Notes: generated by a model not told the origin, from the sequence alone. Counted from the stretch's first letter, positions 17,151 through 27,678 are shown. The stretch is 64,000 nucleotides of DNA from Burkholderia cepacia ATCC 25416 (GCF_001411495.1 NZ_CP012981.1:2790001-2854000); one strand, 5' to 3'. A program made the numbers and translations.

Positions 17151-18350
17151 ATGAACGACAGGACCACGCGCTTCGCGTTCTTTCTCTGCGGCTTCGCCGC
17201 GTTTCTCAATCTGTATTCGACGCAGGGCATCCTGCACGAACTCGCGGCCACCTTCGGCGTCAGCGCGGAGCGCGCGGGGCAGGGCGTGAGCGCCACCACG
17301 ACGGCCGTCGCCATTATCGCGCCGTTCGTCGGCGTGCTGGCCGCGCGCATCGAGCGGCGCATCGCGATCTCGCTGGCGGCGATGGCCGTCGCGCTGCCGG
17401 TCGTGTGGTCCGCGCATGCGGCAGGTTTCGCGTCGTTTCTCGGCGCGCGCTTTGCCGCCGGCCTGGTGATGCCGTTCGTCTTCGCGCTGTCGATCGCGTA
17501 CATCGCCGAGCGCTTCGATCGCGGCACGTCGGCCGAGATCAGCGCGCTGTTCGTCGCCGGCACGACGCTCGGCGGTTTCGCCGGCCGCTTCGCGACCAAC
17601 CTGATGACGTCGATGTGGGGCTGGCGGCATGCGCTCGACGTCGTCGCGGCGCTGTGTCTCGTCACGGGCGTCGCGATCTACGCGAGCCTGCCGGCGTCCG
17701 GTGCGATCGCGCGGCGTGTCGAACCCGACACGGAGGCCGGTGCGGGGCCGGCCTGGCGCATCGTCACGCGCGGCCCGCTGCTCGCGTCGTTCGCGATCGG
17801 CGCGTGCGTGCTCGCGTCGCAGGTCGCGACGTTTACGTTCGTCGGCCTGCGCCTGGCCCGCGCGCCGTTCGGCTTCGGCACGGTCGGGATCGGCGCGATC
17901 TATGCGGTGTTCCTGGTGGCGGTGGTCGTGACGCCGCTGGCAGGGCGCCTCGCGCGGCATCGCGGCCCGCGCGCACCGGGGCTCGCCGCGGCCGCGCTCG
18001 CGATCGGCGGAGCGCTGCTCACGCTGTCCGACCACGTGCCGGTGATCCTGGCCGGCCTCGCGCTCGGCTCGACCGCCGTGTTCGTCGAACAGGCGTCGGC
18101 CAACACGTTCATTTCGCAGGCGGCATCGAGCGCGCGCTCGACGGCGATCGGCATCTACCTGTCCTGCTATTACTTCGGCGGCAGCCTCGGCTCGATCCTG
18201 CCGGTGCCCGGCTGGCACCGGTGGGGATGGGCCGGCTGCGTCGCGTTCGTGGTCGTTGCGCAGGCCGTCGTCGGCGTGCTCGTGTATCGGTTCTGGGGGG
18301 CGGGCGGCACGGCGTATGCCCGCGCGCACGGCGTCAGGCCGGCGCGCTGA
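17151..18350 (+). CDS. MFS transporter
   Basis: The 399-residue inner-membrane protein has 12 predicted helices. It shows MFS features such as LGARFAAGLVMPFVFALSIAYIAE in TM4 and a cytoplasmic loop at mid-protein (PDTEAGAGPAWRIVTRG). It resembles the YnfM/arabinose-efflux-like branch, but its substrate is unknown. The ATG at 17151 is preferred over an upstream in-frame ATG at 17082 because the transporter-like sequence starts there. It is divergent from the LysR gene and likely controlled by it. Confidence 0.88.
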   Translation: MNDRTTRFAFFLCGFAAFLNLYSTQGILHELAATFGVSAERAGQGVSATTTAVAIIAPFVGVLAARIERRIAISLAAMAVALPVVWSAHAAGFASFLGARFAAGLVMPFVFALSIAYIAERFDRGTSAEISALFVAGTTLGGFAGRFATNLMTSMWGWRHALDVVAALCLVTGVAIYASLPASGAIARRVEPDTEAGAGPAWRIVTRGPLLASFAIGACVLASQVATFTFVGLRLARAPFGFGTVGIGAIYAVFLVAVVVTPLAGRLARHRGPRAPGLAAAALAIGGALLTLSDHVPVILAGLALGSTAVFVEQASANTFISQAASSARSTAIGIYLSCYYFGGSLGSILPVPGWHRWGWAGCVAFVVVAQAVVGVLVYRFWGAGGTAYARAHGVRPAR

Positions 18351-18356
18351 CCGGGT

Positions 18357-20081
18357 TCAGCGATACCAGCGCGGCGTATAGACCCACTCGCGACCCTCGC
18401 CGATCGCGAAGCGGCGCGTCGTCGACGAGCCGACGATCACCATCGTGCGCATGTCGACCTGGTCGCTGCGCAATGCACCGAGCGTCGTCGTCGCGAGCGT
18501 CGCGCCCGGCCGGCCGATGTCGCGGCCCAGCACGACCACCGTATCGGCCGTGCGATGCGCGCGCACGACATCGAGCGCGCGATCGAGCTGCCACGGCCGC
18601 GCGCGCGAGATCGGGTTGTAGAACGCCATCACCAGATCGGCTTGCGCCGCATGCCGCAGGCGCGTCTCGATCACGTCCCACGGCTTCAGGTTGTCCGACA
18701 GCGAGATCGCACAGAAATCGTGGCCGAGCGGCGCGCCGGCCTGGGCGGCCGTCGCGAGCGACGCCGAGATGCCGGGCTCCACGCGCAGGTCGACTGCGGC
18801 CCAGTGCGGGTCGCGCGCTTCGTCGAGCGCCTCGAGCACGGCCGCGGCCATCGCGAACACGCCCGGGTCGCCGGACGACACGACCGCGACGCGCCGGCCC
18901 TCGGCCGCGAGTTCGAACGCATGGCGCGCGCGCTGCATCTCCTCGCGATTGTCGGTGCCGTGCACGCGCTGGTCGTCGCGGAACGGGCCGGCCATGTTCA
19001 CGTAGGTGGTGTAGCCGAGGATGTCGGTCGCGTCCGCGAGCGCGGCGCGCGCGGCCGGCGTGAGCCACGCGGCGCCGCCCGGGCCGAGCCCGAGCACCGT
19101 CAGGCGGCCGCGCGCACGGCCGAGCGTGGCGGGATCGACCGGATGCGCCGCGACCGCGCATGCGATGCCGTTCGTCGTGGCCCGCAGCGTGTGAGCGACA
19201 CGCAACGCGCGGCCGAGCAGCGCGGCCGCGTCGGCCGGTACATTGCCGTCGCCGTCTGCATCGACGAAACGAAGCGGTACGTCGAGCGTGTGCGCCGCAT
19301 CCTCCAGCGCGGCATCGCCGATCGCCGCTGCGGGCGCCACGATGGCCGCGAGCGCCAGCCGGGCGAGCCCCTGCGCGTCGAGCGATGCCGCGATGCGCGC
19401 CGCGAGCGCGCCGTCCGCGTGGACAGCGTGCGCATCGACGCCCACCACCACGCTGCGCGGATGAATCACGAGCTCGTCACGCGTGCCGCGCCAGGCTTCG
19501 GGCGTCACGCGGATCGCATGCGCCGCGGCGGCGTCGCGCGGCAGCGCGACATCGTCGAGCCACGGCGCCGTGCCGTCGATGCGCGTCGACGCACCCGCGA
19601 GCAGGTCGGACACGAAGCGCTTGCCCTGGGCAAGATCGGCGAGTGCATAGCCTTCCGGCGGATTGAGCACGCACGCGCCGAAGCGCAGTTCGCCGCTCGT
19701 CGTGATCGCCGGCGCGACGCCGACGCAGGCGGCGATTTCGCGCGCCATCACGTTGACGCCCGTCAGGCCGCCGAGCAGCGGCACGACCGCCGAACCGTCT
19801 TCCGCCACCGCGAGCACGGGCGGTTCGACGCCCTTGTCGGCAAGCGCCGGAGCGATGCAGCGGATCACGATGCCGGCCGCGCACAGCGCGACGATTGGCA
19901 GGCCGCGTGCATAGAGTTCGCGCAAGTGCGCGCCGAGATCGTCGAACGGCACGTCGGCGGCGACGCGCGATGCGAGGCCGTGCACGCGCGCACCCGGATA
20001 ACGCGCCTGGATGCGCCGCGCGGTATCGAGCGCGCCCGCGCCGAGGATCACGATCGCGGGCGGGGTCGTCATCCTTGCCAT
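18357..20081 (-). CDS. cobJ: CbiG-CobJ fusion: cobalamin protein CbiG plus precorrin-3B C17-methyltransferase
   Basis: The 574-residue protein joins two enzymes. Residues 1 to about 325 are Cbi[21 protein letters not shown], the core [17 protein letters not shown], and a CobE-like C-terminal subdomain [14 protein letters not shown]. Residues from about 330 are CobJ, starting [20 protein letters not shown] with the SAM-binding glycine loop, then [13 protein letters not shown] and [15 protein letters not shown]. CobJ contracts the ring and methylates C17; CbiG opens the delta-lactone and releases the two-carbon unit. The start at 20081 has GGGGG upstream; an alternative ATG at 20072 overlaps the cobI stop as ATGA. 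It is last in the riboswitch-controlled minus-strand operon. Confidence 0.95.
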   Translation of the reverse strand: MARMTTPPAIVILGAGALDTARRIQARYPGARVHGLASRVAADVPFDDLGAHLRELYARGLPIVALCAAGIVIRCIAPALADKGVEPPVLAVAEDGSAVVPLLGGLTGVNVMAREIAACVGVAPAITTSGELRFGACVLNPPEGYALADLAQGKRFVSDLLAGASTRIDGTAPWLDDVALPRDAAAAHAIRVTPEAWRGTRDELVIHPRSVVVGVDAHAVHADGALAARIAASLDAQGLARLALAAIVAPAAAIGDAALEDAAHTLDVPLRFVDADGDGNVPADAAALLGRALRVAHTLRATTNGIACAVAAHPVDPATLGRARGRLTVLGLGPGGAAWLTPAARAALADATDILGYTTYVNMAGPFRDDQRVHGTDNREEMQRARHAFELAAEGRRVAVVSSGDPGVFAMAAAVLEALDEARDPHWAAVDLRVEPGISASLATAAQAGAPLGHDFCAISLSDNLKPWDVIETRLRHAAQADLVMAFYNPISRARPWQLDRALDVVRAHRTADTVVVLGRDIGRPGATLATTTLGALRSDQVDMRTMVIVGSSTTRRFAIGEGREWVYTPRWYR

Positions 20082-20803
20082 TTTTCCCCCGGCACGACGA
20101 GCAGCGAGAAATACGGCGACGCCATCGGATCGACTTCATCGAGCGGCACGATGCGCTGGCTTGCCATCGTCGCGCGCTCGACATACAGCGCGCGCTTCGC
20201 GAGCCCCAGCTCGTCGAGCACGCGCCGCACCTTGTCGAAATTGCGGCCGAGCTTCATCACGACGGCCGCATCGGCCTGCGCGAGCCGCGTGCGCAACTCG
20301 TGCTCGGGCAGCACGCCCGACAGCACCGACAGGCTCTGGTTGCGATAGACGAGCGGCTGGCCGAGCACGGCGGTGCCGCCGAGCATCGCGCATACGCCGG
20401 GGATCACCTCGGTGTCGTAGCGCGGTGCGAGGCGGTCGTGCAGGTACATGTACGAGCCGTAGAAAAACGGGTCGCCTTCGCAGATCACCGCGACGTCGCG
20501 CCCCGCATCGAGGTGCGCACCGACGACCCCGGCGGCCGTGTCGTAGAAATCGGCGATCACCGTCTCGTAGCAGAGCGGCGGCGGCAGTGCCTCGGTCGTC
20601 ACCGGATAGACGAGCGGCAGTTGCGTCTGCCCGTCCCGCAGGTGCGCCTCGACGATGCCGTATGCATTGCCTTTCTTGCCCTTCGCGACGAAATACGCGA
20701 CCACGGGCGCGGCCTGCAGCACGCGCAGCGCCTTGATCGTCATCAGTTCGGGATCGCCGGGGCCGACGCCGACCCCGAACAGGCGTCCGCGCGCGGTCGT
20801 CAT
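20069..20803 (-). CDS. cobI: Precorrin-2 C20-methyltransferase
   Basis: The 244-residue SAM-dependent methyltransferase begins [20 protein letters not shown]. The GVGPGDPE loop and the later [16 protein letters not shown] are the family signatures. It methylates C20 of precorrin-2, the first committed corrin step, and feeds CobG. Its ATG overlaps the cobH stop by four bases (20800-20803). Its own stop overlaps the start of the cbiG-cobJ gene. Length matches the family (about 240-250). Confidence 0.97.
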   Translation of the reverse strand: MTTARGRLFGVGVGPGDPELMTIKALRVLQAAPVVAYFVAKGKKGNAYGIVEAHLRDGQTQLPLVYPVTTEALPPPLCYETVIADFYDTAAGVVGAHLDAGRDVAVICEGDPFFYGSYMYLHDRLAPRYDTEVIPGVCAMLGGTAVLGQPLVYRNQSLSVLSGVLPEHELRTRLAQADAAVVMKLGRNFDKVRRVLDELGLAKRALYVERATMASQRIVPLDEVDPMASPYFSLLVVPGEKWQG

Positions 20804-21426
20804 TCGACCTCCGTCGCGAGTGCGTTGACCGCCGCAGCGGCCATCGCGCTGCCGCCGCGGCGGCCGAGCAGCGTGACGTACGGGACGCCGCGGCTGTCGG
20901 CATCGAGCAGCGCCTTCGATTCGGCCGCACCGATGAAGCCGACCGGGAAACCGAGGATCAATGCGGGGCGCGGCGCGCCGGCGTCGATCATGTCGAGCAG
21001 GTGAAACAGCGCGGTCGGCGCATTGCCGATCACGACGACGCTGCCGGCGAGCTGCGGACGCCACAGTTCGAGCGCGGCGGCCGAACGCGTGTTGCCGAGA
21101 TCCCGCGCGAGATCGGGCACTTCCGGCTCGCCGAGCGTGCAGATCACGCGGTTGCCGGCCGGCAGCCGCGCGCGCGTGATGCCTTCGGCGACCATGCGCG
21201 CGTCGCACAGGATCGGCGCGCCGGCCGCGAGCGCCGTGCGGCCCGCCGTGCCGGCACCGGCCGAGAAGCGCAGGTCGTAGACGACGTCGACCATCCCGCA
21301 CGCATGGATCACGCGCACCGCGAGTTTCTCGAGGTCGGGCGGAACCTGCGACAGGTCGGCCTCGGCGCGGATCGTCGCGAACGACTGGCGGTAGATTTCC
21401 TGCCCGTCGCGAATGTAGTCAAGCAT
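20800..21426 (-). CDS. cobH: Precorrin-8X methylmutase
   Basis: The 208-residue protein is CobH/CbiC, which moves the methyl group from C11 to C12 to give hydrogenobyrinate. Conserved parts include [24 protein letters not shown] (with the catalytic His), [14 protein letters not shown] and [16 protein letters not shown]. Length is typical (about 210). It overlaps both neighbours by a few bases (cobG by 8, cobI by 4), so translation of the operon is probably coupled. Confidence 0.97.
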   Translation of the reverse strand: MLDYIRDGQEIYRQSFATIRAEADLSQVPPDLEKLAVRVIHACGMVDVVYDLRFSAGAGTAGRTALAAGAPILCDARMVAEGITRARLPAGNRVICTLGEPEVPDLARDLGNTRSAAALELWRPQLAGSVVVIGNAPTALFHLLDMIDAGAPRPALILGFPVGFIGAAESKALLDADSRGVPYVTLLGRRGGSAMAAAAVNALATEVE

Positions 21427-22822
21427 CGGTGGTGTCCTGGCTGTGCCGCGCGCCCGTCAGTCGGGCCGCGGCCTGGTCAATCGTCAGATGGCGCGCGAGC
21501 GGGGCGCCGAGGCCCGCGGCCGCATCGCGCCGGTAAAGGTCGTAGTGCGCGGGCGCAACCGCGACGAGCGTGTGCGTCGCGGGATGCGGCAGCGCGCAAT
21601 GGCGCTCGCAGCCGGTCAGGTGCACGTCGACCGCATGGCCGATGCGCGCGGCGAGCGCGAGCGCGTCGTGTTTCGTGTCGGCGCGCGCTTTCGCGCAGCC
21701 CGCGCTGCCGGTGCACGCGACGAGCGGCGCCAGCGGGTCGGACGACGCGCAGACGAGGCCGAGCGATGCCAGCGCATCGAGCGTGGCCGGCGCGCGTTCA
21801 CGCGGGACGCGATGCATGAACACGCCTTGCCAGGGCGTCATCGACAGCGTGCCGTCGCCGTCGGTTTCGGCCAGCGCGGCGAGCCGTTCCAGTTGCGTGG
21901 CGTCGAGCCGGCCGAGCGGGAATTGCGCGCCGACGTGGCAGCGCGCGGTATCGCGCGACGGATGTACGCCGAAACGCAGCGCCGGATCGGTGCGCGCGCG
22001 GCGCCAGCCGGCGAGCGCCGGATCGGCCGCAAGCGCGAACGGCACATAGTGCTGCGCGCGCTCGAGCAGCGCGCGTTCGCCGCAGGTCGCGAGCAGGGCA
22101 CGCATCCGCGTGACGTCCGCCGGCGCGAGATCGAGGAACGCGAGCAGCAGCGCGCGGACCAGCGCGACACCTTGATCGGGCGCGACATCGACCGAGGCCG
22201 GTCGGTCGTCGTGCGCGACCGGCGGGCAGCCGGCCAGCCCGGCCGCGATGCGCATCGCACCGTCGCCGCGACGCCATGCGGCGAGCCAGATGTCGTGCGG
22301 ATGATCGAGCGCCGCAACCGATTCGCCGCCGTCGAGCTGGATCGAGAATTTCGGCGACAGCTCGCCACGGCGCGGCTCGCGCGCCAGCATGTCGAGGAGC
22401 GGCGCGGCGAGCGCGCGGCCGTCGACGAGGGCGGCGGGGTCGTCACCGGCGAGCGGGCTGAGCATCACGTTGCGGACGTCGTCGCTCGCGGCGAGCGCGG
22501 CGGTATCGGCGACGGCATCCGCGGTGGCGTCGACGGACGGGCCGAGGCCCGCGTCGAGCAACGCGCGTATCAGCGCGTCGGCCGCGCCGTCGCGAATGCC
22601 GCGCAGCTGGAGATTCGCGCGATTGGTCGCGTCGATCGCACCGGAGCCGCAGGCACGCGCAGCGGCGGCGATCGCGCGCGCCTGATGCGCATCGAGCCGG
22701 CCGCCCGGCAGCTTGATCCGGCACAGCCCGCCGTCGGCGGCCGCGACCACGCGCACGAGCCCCGGGCAAGCCGACGGGCGCACGACGGGCGACGCAGGAA
22801 TCGAATCGGGGGCGGAACTCAC
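21419..22822 (-). CDS. cobG: Precorrin-3B synthase CobG
   Basis: The protein of about 467 residues belongs to the sulfite/nitrite reductase-like family. It has two ferredoxin-like repeats (GLCRIKLPGGRLDAHQARAI, then ATNRANLQLRGI) and a C-terminal Fe-S/siroheme-type Cys set (ACTGSAGCAKARADTK and HLTGCERHCALPHP). CobG uses molecular oxygen to hydroxylate C20 and form the gamma-lactone, marking the aerobic pathway. The start is a GTG at 22822 (SSAPDSIPASP), about 80 bases after the cobalamin riboswitch; the open frame continues upstream but crosses the riboswitch. It heads the cobG-cobH-cobI-cobJ operon. Confidence 0.93.
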   Translation of the reverse strand: MSSAPDSIPASPVVRPSACPGLVRVVAAADGGLCRIKLPGGRLDAHQARAIAAAARACGSGAIDATNRANLQLRGIRDGAADALIRALLDAGLGPSVDATADAVADTAALAASDDVRNVMLSPLAGDDPAALVDGRALAAPLLDMLAREPRRGELSPKFSIQLDGGESVAALDHPHDIWLAAWRRGDGAMRIAAGLAGCPPVAHDDRPASVDVAPDQGVALVRALLLAFLDLAPADVTRMRALLATCGERALLERAQHYVPFALAADPALAGWRRARTDPALRFGVHPSRDTARCHVGAQFPLGRLDATQLERLAALAETDGDGTLSMTPWQGVFMHRVPRERAPATLDALASLGLVCASSDPLAPLVACTGSAGCAKARADTKHDALALAARIGHAVDVHLTGCERHCALPHPATHTLVAVAPAHYDLYRRDAAAGLGAPLARHLTIDQAAARLTGARHSQDTTDA

Positions 22823-22904
22823 GGGGTACCGGGGCAGTGTCGCGCCGCGGCCAACGCGTCGGTACACCCCGCCCGACGCCGACTGGCACGCACGCACTTT
22901 CTGG

Positions 22905-23075
22905 CCGGCAGGTCTCCTGGCTGACAGGTCGGCGCCGGCTCCCGGCCTTCCCGGCGAAACCAGTGGCATGAGGGGGAGATCGGCTCGCTGTCTACAGTTG
23001 CGGGGGCAGCCACAGCGGCGCGTGGGGCGCCCTGTGTTCCCTCTTCGGCCCCGAAGGGCACCGGCGAACGAACGG
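22905..23075 (-). promoter_or_regulatory. Cobalamin (AdoCbl-type) riboswitch
   Basis: Read on the minus strand, this leader holds the class signatures. These are a GCCGGTGCCC start, GGCTGCCCCCGCAACTGTA (the conserved core), GCCACTGG, GGGAAGGC and the terminal B12 box GTCAGCCAGGAGACCTGCC. It lies directly upstream of cobG and should shut off the cobG-cobH-cobI-cobJ arm when cobalamin is plentiful, by sequestering the ribosome-binding region or by termination. The 5' boundary is approximate. Confidence 0.95.
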
Positions 23076-23222
23076 CCGTAGGATACCCGATTTTCGCGAC
23101 GATCCGGCATCGGCGGTACGTCGCGCAACCGCGTCGCAGCATGGCCGCAGACGGTTTTGCGCTGTCTCGCAAATGGTAGGATTGGCGCCTCGACATCAGA
23201 TCGGCGACCGCCGGCATCCGCC

Positions 23223-23519
23223 ATGAAACTCGGCAGGACGGAACTGTTCGGCATGGGCATCGCACTGGGCCTGCTGGCCATCCCCGCATGGGTCCTGCTC
23301 GCGTGCGTGCTGATCCCGCTTGCACCGTCGGCCGAGTGGCCGAAGAATGTCGGGCTCGCCGGCCTCGGCGTGCCGATCGTCGCGGGCGGCACGCTCCTGT
23401 ACAGGAAAAGCGGGACGCGGCCGCTCATGTGGCTGCTGCTCGGCTGGCTGCTGATCGCGTCGATCGGCGGCATGGTTCTGGCCTTGCTGACGTTTGTCGT
23501 CGGCGTGCCGCTCGGGTGA
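23223..23519 (+). CDS. Small membrane protein, unknown function
   Basis: The 98-residue protein has about three hydrophobic helices ([38 protein letters not shown] and [20 protein letters not shown]), so it should sit in the inner membrane. The ATG at 23223 is chosen because the coding-like sequence starts there. It lies between the two cobalamin arms, divergent from cobG and 134 bp before cobL, but nothing ties it to B12. No family recognised. Confidence 0.55.
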   Translation: MKLGRTELFGMGIALGLLAIPAWVLLACVLIPLAPSAEWPKNVGLAGLGVPIVAGGTLLYRKSGTRPLMWLLLGWLLIASIGGMVLALLTFVVGVPLG

Positions 23520-23653
23520 CGTCGCCGCTGCATCGCACCGAAGGGCGTGCGTGGCGCGAAAGCGGATCGGGATCAGCAACGAATCAACGCGCGGCGCTCC
23601 GGCAGCCGCGCATCGCAACAAACGGGATGGAATCGAACGATGGGGAAGGGTGC

Positions 23654-24916
23654 ATGACGGCGTGGCTGACGGTAGTGGGCATCGGCGACGACGGTTACGC
23701 GGGGCTCGGCCGCAGCGCGCGCCGCGCGCTGCTCGACGCGACGCTCGTCGTCGGCGCGAAGCGGCATCTCGACATGCTGCCCGCGCGGCTGCCGGCCGCG
23801 CGCGAAGCGTGGCCGTCGCCGTTCGACCTTGCGGGCGTGCTTGCACGGCGCATGTCGCCCGTCTGCGTGCTCGCCAGCGGCGACCCGATGCTGTTCGGCG
23901 TCGGCGCCACGCTCGCGCGCTCGCTGTCCCCTGACGAATGGCGCGTGCTGCCCGCGCCGTCGTCGCTGTCGCTGGCGGCCGCACGCCTCGGCTGGGCACT
24001 GCAGGATGTCGGCGCGGTTTCGCTCGTCGGCCGTCCGCTTGCGGCGCTCGCGCGCCACCTGCTGCCGGGCCGCCGCCTGTTCGTGCTGAGCGCCGACGGC
24101 CGGACGCCGGCCGCCGTCGCGGCCGAACTCGTCGCACGCGGCTTCGGGCCGACGCGCATCAGCGTGTTCGAGCATCTGGGCGGCCCGCTCGAGCGGCGTC
24201 TCGACGGGCTCGCGCAGGACTGGCGCGTCGCCGAAACGGCCGCGCTCAATCTGGTCGCGCTCGACTGCCGGGCCGGCCCCGACGCGCCGCGCCGCGCGCT
24301 CACACCCGGCCTGCCCGACGATGCGTACCGCCACGACGGCCAGCTCACCAAGCGCGACCTGCGCGCGATGACGCTCGGCCGCCTCGCGCCCGTGCCCGGC
24401 GAGCTGCTGTGGGACGTCGGCGCCGGTAGCGGCTCGATCGGCATCGAATGGATGCGCGCGCATCCGTCATGCCAGGCGATCGCGATCGAAGCGCATGCGG
24501 AGCGGCAGCGCTTCATCGAGCACAACCGCGACGCGCTCGGCGTGCCGGGCCTGCAACTCGTCGCGGGCCGCGCACCCGATGCGCTCGCGGGGCTCGCCGC
24601 GCCCGACGCGATTTTCATCGGCGGCGGGGCGACCGCGGCCGGCGTGCTCGACGCGTGCTGGGTATCGCTGAAGCCCGGCGGCCGGCTGGTCGCGAACGCG
24701 GTCACGCTGCAGGGCGAACTGGCGCTCGCCGCATGGCGCGAGACGCATGGCGGCACGCTCACGCGCGTGTCGCTCGCGCATGCCGAGCCGCTCGGCCGCT
24801 TCGACACCTGGCGTCAGCCGCTGCCGGTCACGCTGTACGACGTGCGCAAGCCGGACACGGTCGACATGGCCGACACGGCGGCTTCGCCGGCCACGACGCA
24901 TACAACGGACGCGTGA
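23654..24916 (+). CDS. cobL: Precorrin-6Y C5,15-methyltransferase (decarboxylating), CbiE-CbiT fusion
   Basis: The 420-residue protein has a CbiE-like half ([30 protein letters not shown]) and a CbiT-like half. The CbiT half starts near [15 protein letters not shown] and carries the SAM site [14 protein letters not shown]. CobL methylates C5 and C15 and decarboxylates the acetate on C12. Length matches aerobic CobL. The ATG at 23654 follows GGGGAAGGG; an upstream ATG at 23627 is less likely. The stop overlaps the cbiD start as TGATG (24914-24918). Confidence 0.96.
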   Translation: MTAWLTVVGIGDDGYAGLGRSARRALLDATLVVGAKRHLDMLPARLPAAREAWPSPFDLAGVLARRMSPVCVLASGDPMLFGVGATLARSLSPDEWRVLPAPSSLSLAAARLGWALQDVGAVSLVGRPLAALARHLLPGRRLFVLSADGRTPAAVAAELVARGFGPTRISVFEHLGGPLERRLDGLAQDWRVAETAALNLVALDCRAGPDAPRRALTPGLPDDAYRHDGQLTKRDLRAMTLGRLAPVPGELLWDVGAGSGSIGIEWMRAHPSCQAIAIEAHAERQRFIEHNRDALGVPGLQLVAGRAPDALAGLAAPDAIFIGGGATAAGVLDACWVSLKPGGRLVANAVTLQGELALAAWRETHGGTLTRVSLAHAEPLGRFDTWRQPLPVTLYDVRKPDTVDMADTAASPATTHTTDA

Positions 24917-26004
24917 TGCGCGACGAAACCCCCGAACAGCCCGCGCCGCTACGCTTCGGCTACACGACCGGCAGTTGCGCGACCGCGACGTCGCTCGCCG
25001 CCGCGCGGCTGCTGCTCGCGGGGCGTGCGGACGACGCGGTCGAGATCGTGCTGCCGAAGGGGCAGCGCGTGATGATGCGGCTCGATTTCTGCCGGACGAC
25101 GGCCGACGGCGCGGAAGCCGGCACGATCAAGGATGCCGGCGACGATCCGGACGTCACGCACGGCGCGCTGATCTTCGCGCGTGTCGCGCTCGCGGCGGCG
25201 CCCGGCGTGCGTTTTCATGCGGGGCCGGGTGTCGGCACGGTCACGCGCGCGGGGCTGACGCTGCCGGTCGGTGAACCGGCGATCAACCCGGTGCCGCGCC
25301 GGATGATGACGACGCACCTGGAAGCGCTGGCGGCCGAGCATGGGTATGCGGGCGGCTTCGACGTGACGATCGGCGTCGAGGGCGGCGAGGCGCTCGCGCT
25401 GAAGACGATGAACCCGCGCCTCGGCATCGTCGGCGGGTTGTCGATCCTCGGCACGACCGGCATCGTGCGGCCGTTCTCGTGCTCGGCCTATATCGCGTCG
25501 ATCCACCAGGGCATCGACGTCGCGCGGGCGAACGGCATCACGCATATCGCCGCGTGCACGGGCAACGCAAGCGAGGATGCGATGCGCGCGCACTACCACC
25601 TCCCCGACATGGCGCTGATCGAGATGGGCGATTTCGCGGGCGCGGTGCTCAAGCACCTGCGGCGCGCGCCGGTCGCGCGGCTGTCGATGTGCGGCGGCTT
25701 CGGCAAGCTCAGCAAACTCGCGGCCGGCCATCTCGACCTGCACAGCCGCCATTCGAGCATCGACCTGCCGTTGCTCGCGCAGTGGGCGGCCGAGGCCGGT
25801 GCGAGCGACGCGCTGCAGGCCGCGATGCGCGCCGCGAACACGAGCCAGGAAGCGCTGAAGCTCGCGCACGCCGACGGTGTGCCGCTCGGCGATCTCGTCT
25901 GCGCGCATGCGCTGCGCGTCGCGCGCGACATCGTGCCGCCGTCGGTTGCGGTCGAGATGTTCGCGATCGACCGGCAGGGCCGCTTCGTCGGGACAGCGCG
26001 ATGA
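24916..26004 (+). CDS. cbiD: Cobalt-precorrin-5B C1-methyltransferase CbiD
   Basis: The 362-residue protein carries CbiD signatures. These are the N-terminal [52 protein letters not shown] and [19 protein letters not shown]. CbiD adds the C1 methyl group from SAM and is best known from the anaerobic pathway. Here it sits among aerobic enzymes and no CobF is visible. It presumably works with CbiG to replace CobF. It overlaps both cobL and cobK by a few bases. Confidence 0.96.
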   Translation: MRDETPEQPAPLRFGYTTGSCATATSLAAARLLLAGRADDAVEIVLPKGQRVMMRLDFCRTTADGAEAGTIKDAGDDPDVTHGALIFARVALAAAPGVRFHAGPGVGTVTRAGLTLPVGEPAINPVPRRMMTTHLEALAAEHGYAGGFDVTIGVEGGEALALKTMNPRLGIVGGLSILGTTGIVRPFSCSAYIASIHQGIDVARANGITHIAACTGNASEDAMRAHYHLPDMALIEMGDFAGAVLKHLRRAPVARLSMCGGFGKLSKLAAGHLDLHSRHSSIDLPLLAQWAAEAGASDALQAAMRAANTSQEALKLAHADGVPLGDLVCAHALRVARDIVPPSVAVEMFAIDRQGRFVGTAR

Positions 26005-26732
26005 GCGCCCGCATCCTGCTGCTCGGCGGCACCGGCGACGCACTGAAGATCGCGCGCGCGCTCGGCCCGCATCATGTCTATAGTCTCGCCGGCCTCGGCA
26101 AGACGCCCGACGACCTGCGCTGCGACGTGCGCGTCGGCGGTTTCGGCGGCGCTGCCGGGCTGGCCGCGTATCTGCGCGACGCCGGTATCGGCCTCGTGAT
26201 CGACGCGACGCATCCGTATGCCGCGCAAATCAGCGCGAATGCCGCCGCCGCGGCGCGTGAAGCGGGCGTGCCGCTATGGGCGCTGCGCCGCGCGCCGTGG
26301 TCGCCGCAACCCGGCGACGACTGGCGCATGGTCGACGACTGGGCCGGCATCGAAGCCGCGCTCGCGCCGTTCCGGCGGCCGCTGTTCACGCTCGGCCGCG
26401 AACCGCTCGCACATCTCGACGCGATCCCGCCGCACCAGTTCTGGCTCGTGCGCTGCCTCGACCCGCATCCCGGCAACGCGCGTGCACAGGTCGTCGCCGC
26501 GCGCGGGCCGTTCACGCTGGACGGCGAGCGCGCGCTGTTCGCGCTGGCGGGCATCGACGTCGTCGTCAGCAAGAACAGCGGTGGCGCGGCCACCGAAGCC
26601 AAGCTCGACGTCGCGCGCGAACGCAGGCTGCCGGTCGTGATGCTGCGCCGGCCGCCGCTGCCCGACGCCGACCGCGCGTTCGACTCGGCCGCGGCGCTCA
26701 TCGACGCGCTCGATCCGGCCGCGCGCGCATGA
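26001..26732 (+). CDS. cobK: Precorrin-6A reductase
   Basis: The 243-residue NADPH-dependent reductase begins [20 protein letters not shown], a dinucleotide-binding start. It also has [20 protein letters not shown] and [19 protein letters not shown], the typical CobK/CbiJ motifs. It reduces the C18-C19 double bond of precorrin-6A. Its ATG overlaps the cbiD stop (ATGA, 26001-26004), so translation is coupled. Length is normal for the family. Confidence 0.96.
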   Translation: MSARILLLGGTGDALKIARALGPHHVYSLAGLGKTPDDLRCDVRVGGFGGAAGLAAYLRDAGIGLVIDATHPYAAQISANAAAAAREAGVPLWALRRAPWSPQPGDDWRMVDDWAGIEAALAPFRRPLFTLGREPLAHLDAIPPHQFWLVRCLDPHPGNARAQVVAARGPFTLDGERALFALAGIDVVVSKNSGGAATEAKLDVARERRLPVVMLRRPPLPDADRAFDSAAALIDALDPAARA

Positions 26733-26775
26733 CGCCGCGCGGCCGGTCATCCCATGAATTGACGGAGATTTTTCG

Positions 26776-27504
26776 ATGACGGTGTATTTCATCGGCGCGG
26801 GCCCCGGCGACCCGGAGCTGATCACGGTGAAGGGCCAGCGCCTCGTGCGCACGTGCCCGGTGATCCTGTATGCGGGTTCGCTGGTGCCGGCCGCCGTGCT
26901 CGACGGCCATCGCGCGGAGCAGGTCGTCAACACGGCCGAGCTCGACCTCGATGCCATCGTCGCGCTGCTCGCCGCTGCGCACGCGAAAGGGCAGGACGTC
27001 GCGCGCGTGCATTCGGGCGACCCGTCGCTGTATGGCGCGATCGGCGAACAGATCCGCCGTCTCAAGACACTCGGGATACCGTACGAAATCGTGCCCGGCG
27101 TGACGGCCACGGCCGCATGCGCGGCGACGCTCGGCGTCGAGCTGACGCTGCCCGGCGTCGCACAGACGGTGATCCTCACGCGCTTCGCGGGCAAGACGAC
27201 GATGCCGGAAGGCGAAGCGCTCGGCTCGCTCGCGGCGCACCGCGCGACGCTCGCGATCCATCTCGGCGTGCGCCATCTCGCCCGCATCGTCGACGAAGCG
27301 CTGCCGCATTACGGCGCCGATTGCCCGGTCGCGGTGATCTATCGCGCGAGCTGGCCGGATGAAGAACGCGTGACCGGCACGCTCGCCGACATCGTCGCCA
27401 AGGTGCGGGGCACGCAGATCGAGCGCACCGCGCTGATCCTGATCGGGCGCGTGCTCGACGCCGAAGGGTTTGCGGATTCGACGTTGTACGCGAGTGCGGG
27501 TTGA
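26776..27504 (+). CDS. cobM: Precorrin-4 C11-methyltransferase
   Basis: The 242-residue SAM methyltransferase begins TVYFIGAGPGDPELITVKGQ, with the GAGPGDPE loop. It also shows VILYAGSLVPAAVL, ARVHSGDPSLYGAIGEQI and EIVPGVTATAACAATL, the CobM/CbiF signatures. It methylates C11 of precorrin-4. It closes the plus-strand arm, 43 bp after cobK. The stop lies directly against the end of a broken transporter on the other strand. Confidence 0.97.
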   Translation: MTVYFIGAGPGDPELITVKGQRLVRTCPVILYAGSLVPAAVLDGHRAEQVVNTAELDLDAIVALLAAAHAKGQDVARVHSGDPSLYGAIGEQIRRLKTLGIPYEIVPGVTATAACAATLGVELTLPGVAQTVILTRFAGKTTMPEGEALGSLAAHRATLAIHLGVRHLARIVDEALPHYGADCPVAVIYRASWPDEERVTGTLADIVAKVRGTQIERTALILIGRVLDAEGFADSTLYASAG

Positions 27505-27678
27505 TTACTCACGGGCGCGGCGTTCACGCAGAAGCGTGCAGAGCGCCGCGTCGATCGTGATCGCACCGCCGGTGAAGTAGATCGGCGCGGCCGATTCGCC
27601 GAGGATCAGGATCGACGCGGCGATGCCGACGACGGGGGGCGGGTTGAGCACGACCACGCTCCAGTACGATGCGTTGCC
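27505..27678 (-). pseudogene. Remnant of an EamA/DMT-family transporter (C-terminal end only)
   Basis: About 54 residues (SYWSVVVLNPPPVVGIAASI, then LILGESAAPIYFTGGAITID and a final ALCTLLRERRARE) match the last two helices and basic tail of EamA/RhaT-type drug-metabolite transporters. The rest of a roughly 300-residue transporter is absent; the sequence upstream to 27822 does not continue the similarity. This looks like a decayed gene left beside cobM, not a functional small protein. Confidence 0.6.

Noticed and set aside
21443..22924. 493-residue plus-strand open frame opposite cobG
   Set aside because: cobG is firmly identified, and this frame has only low-complexity Arg-rich sequence.
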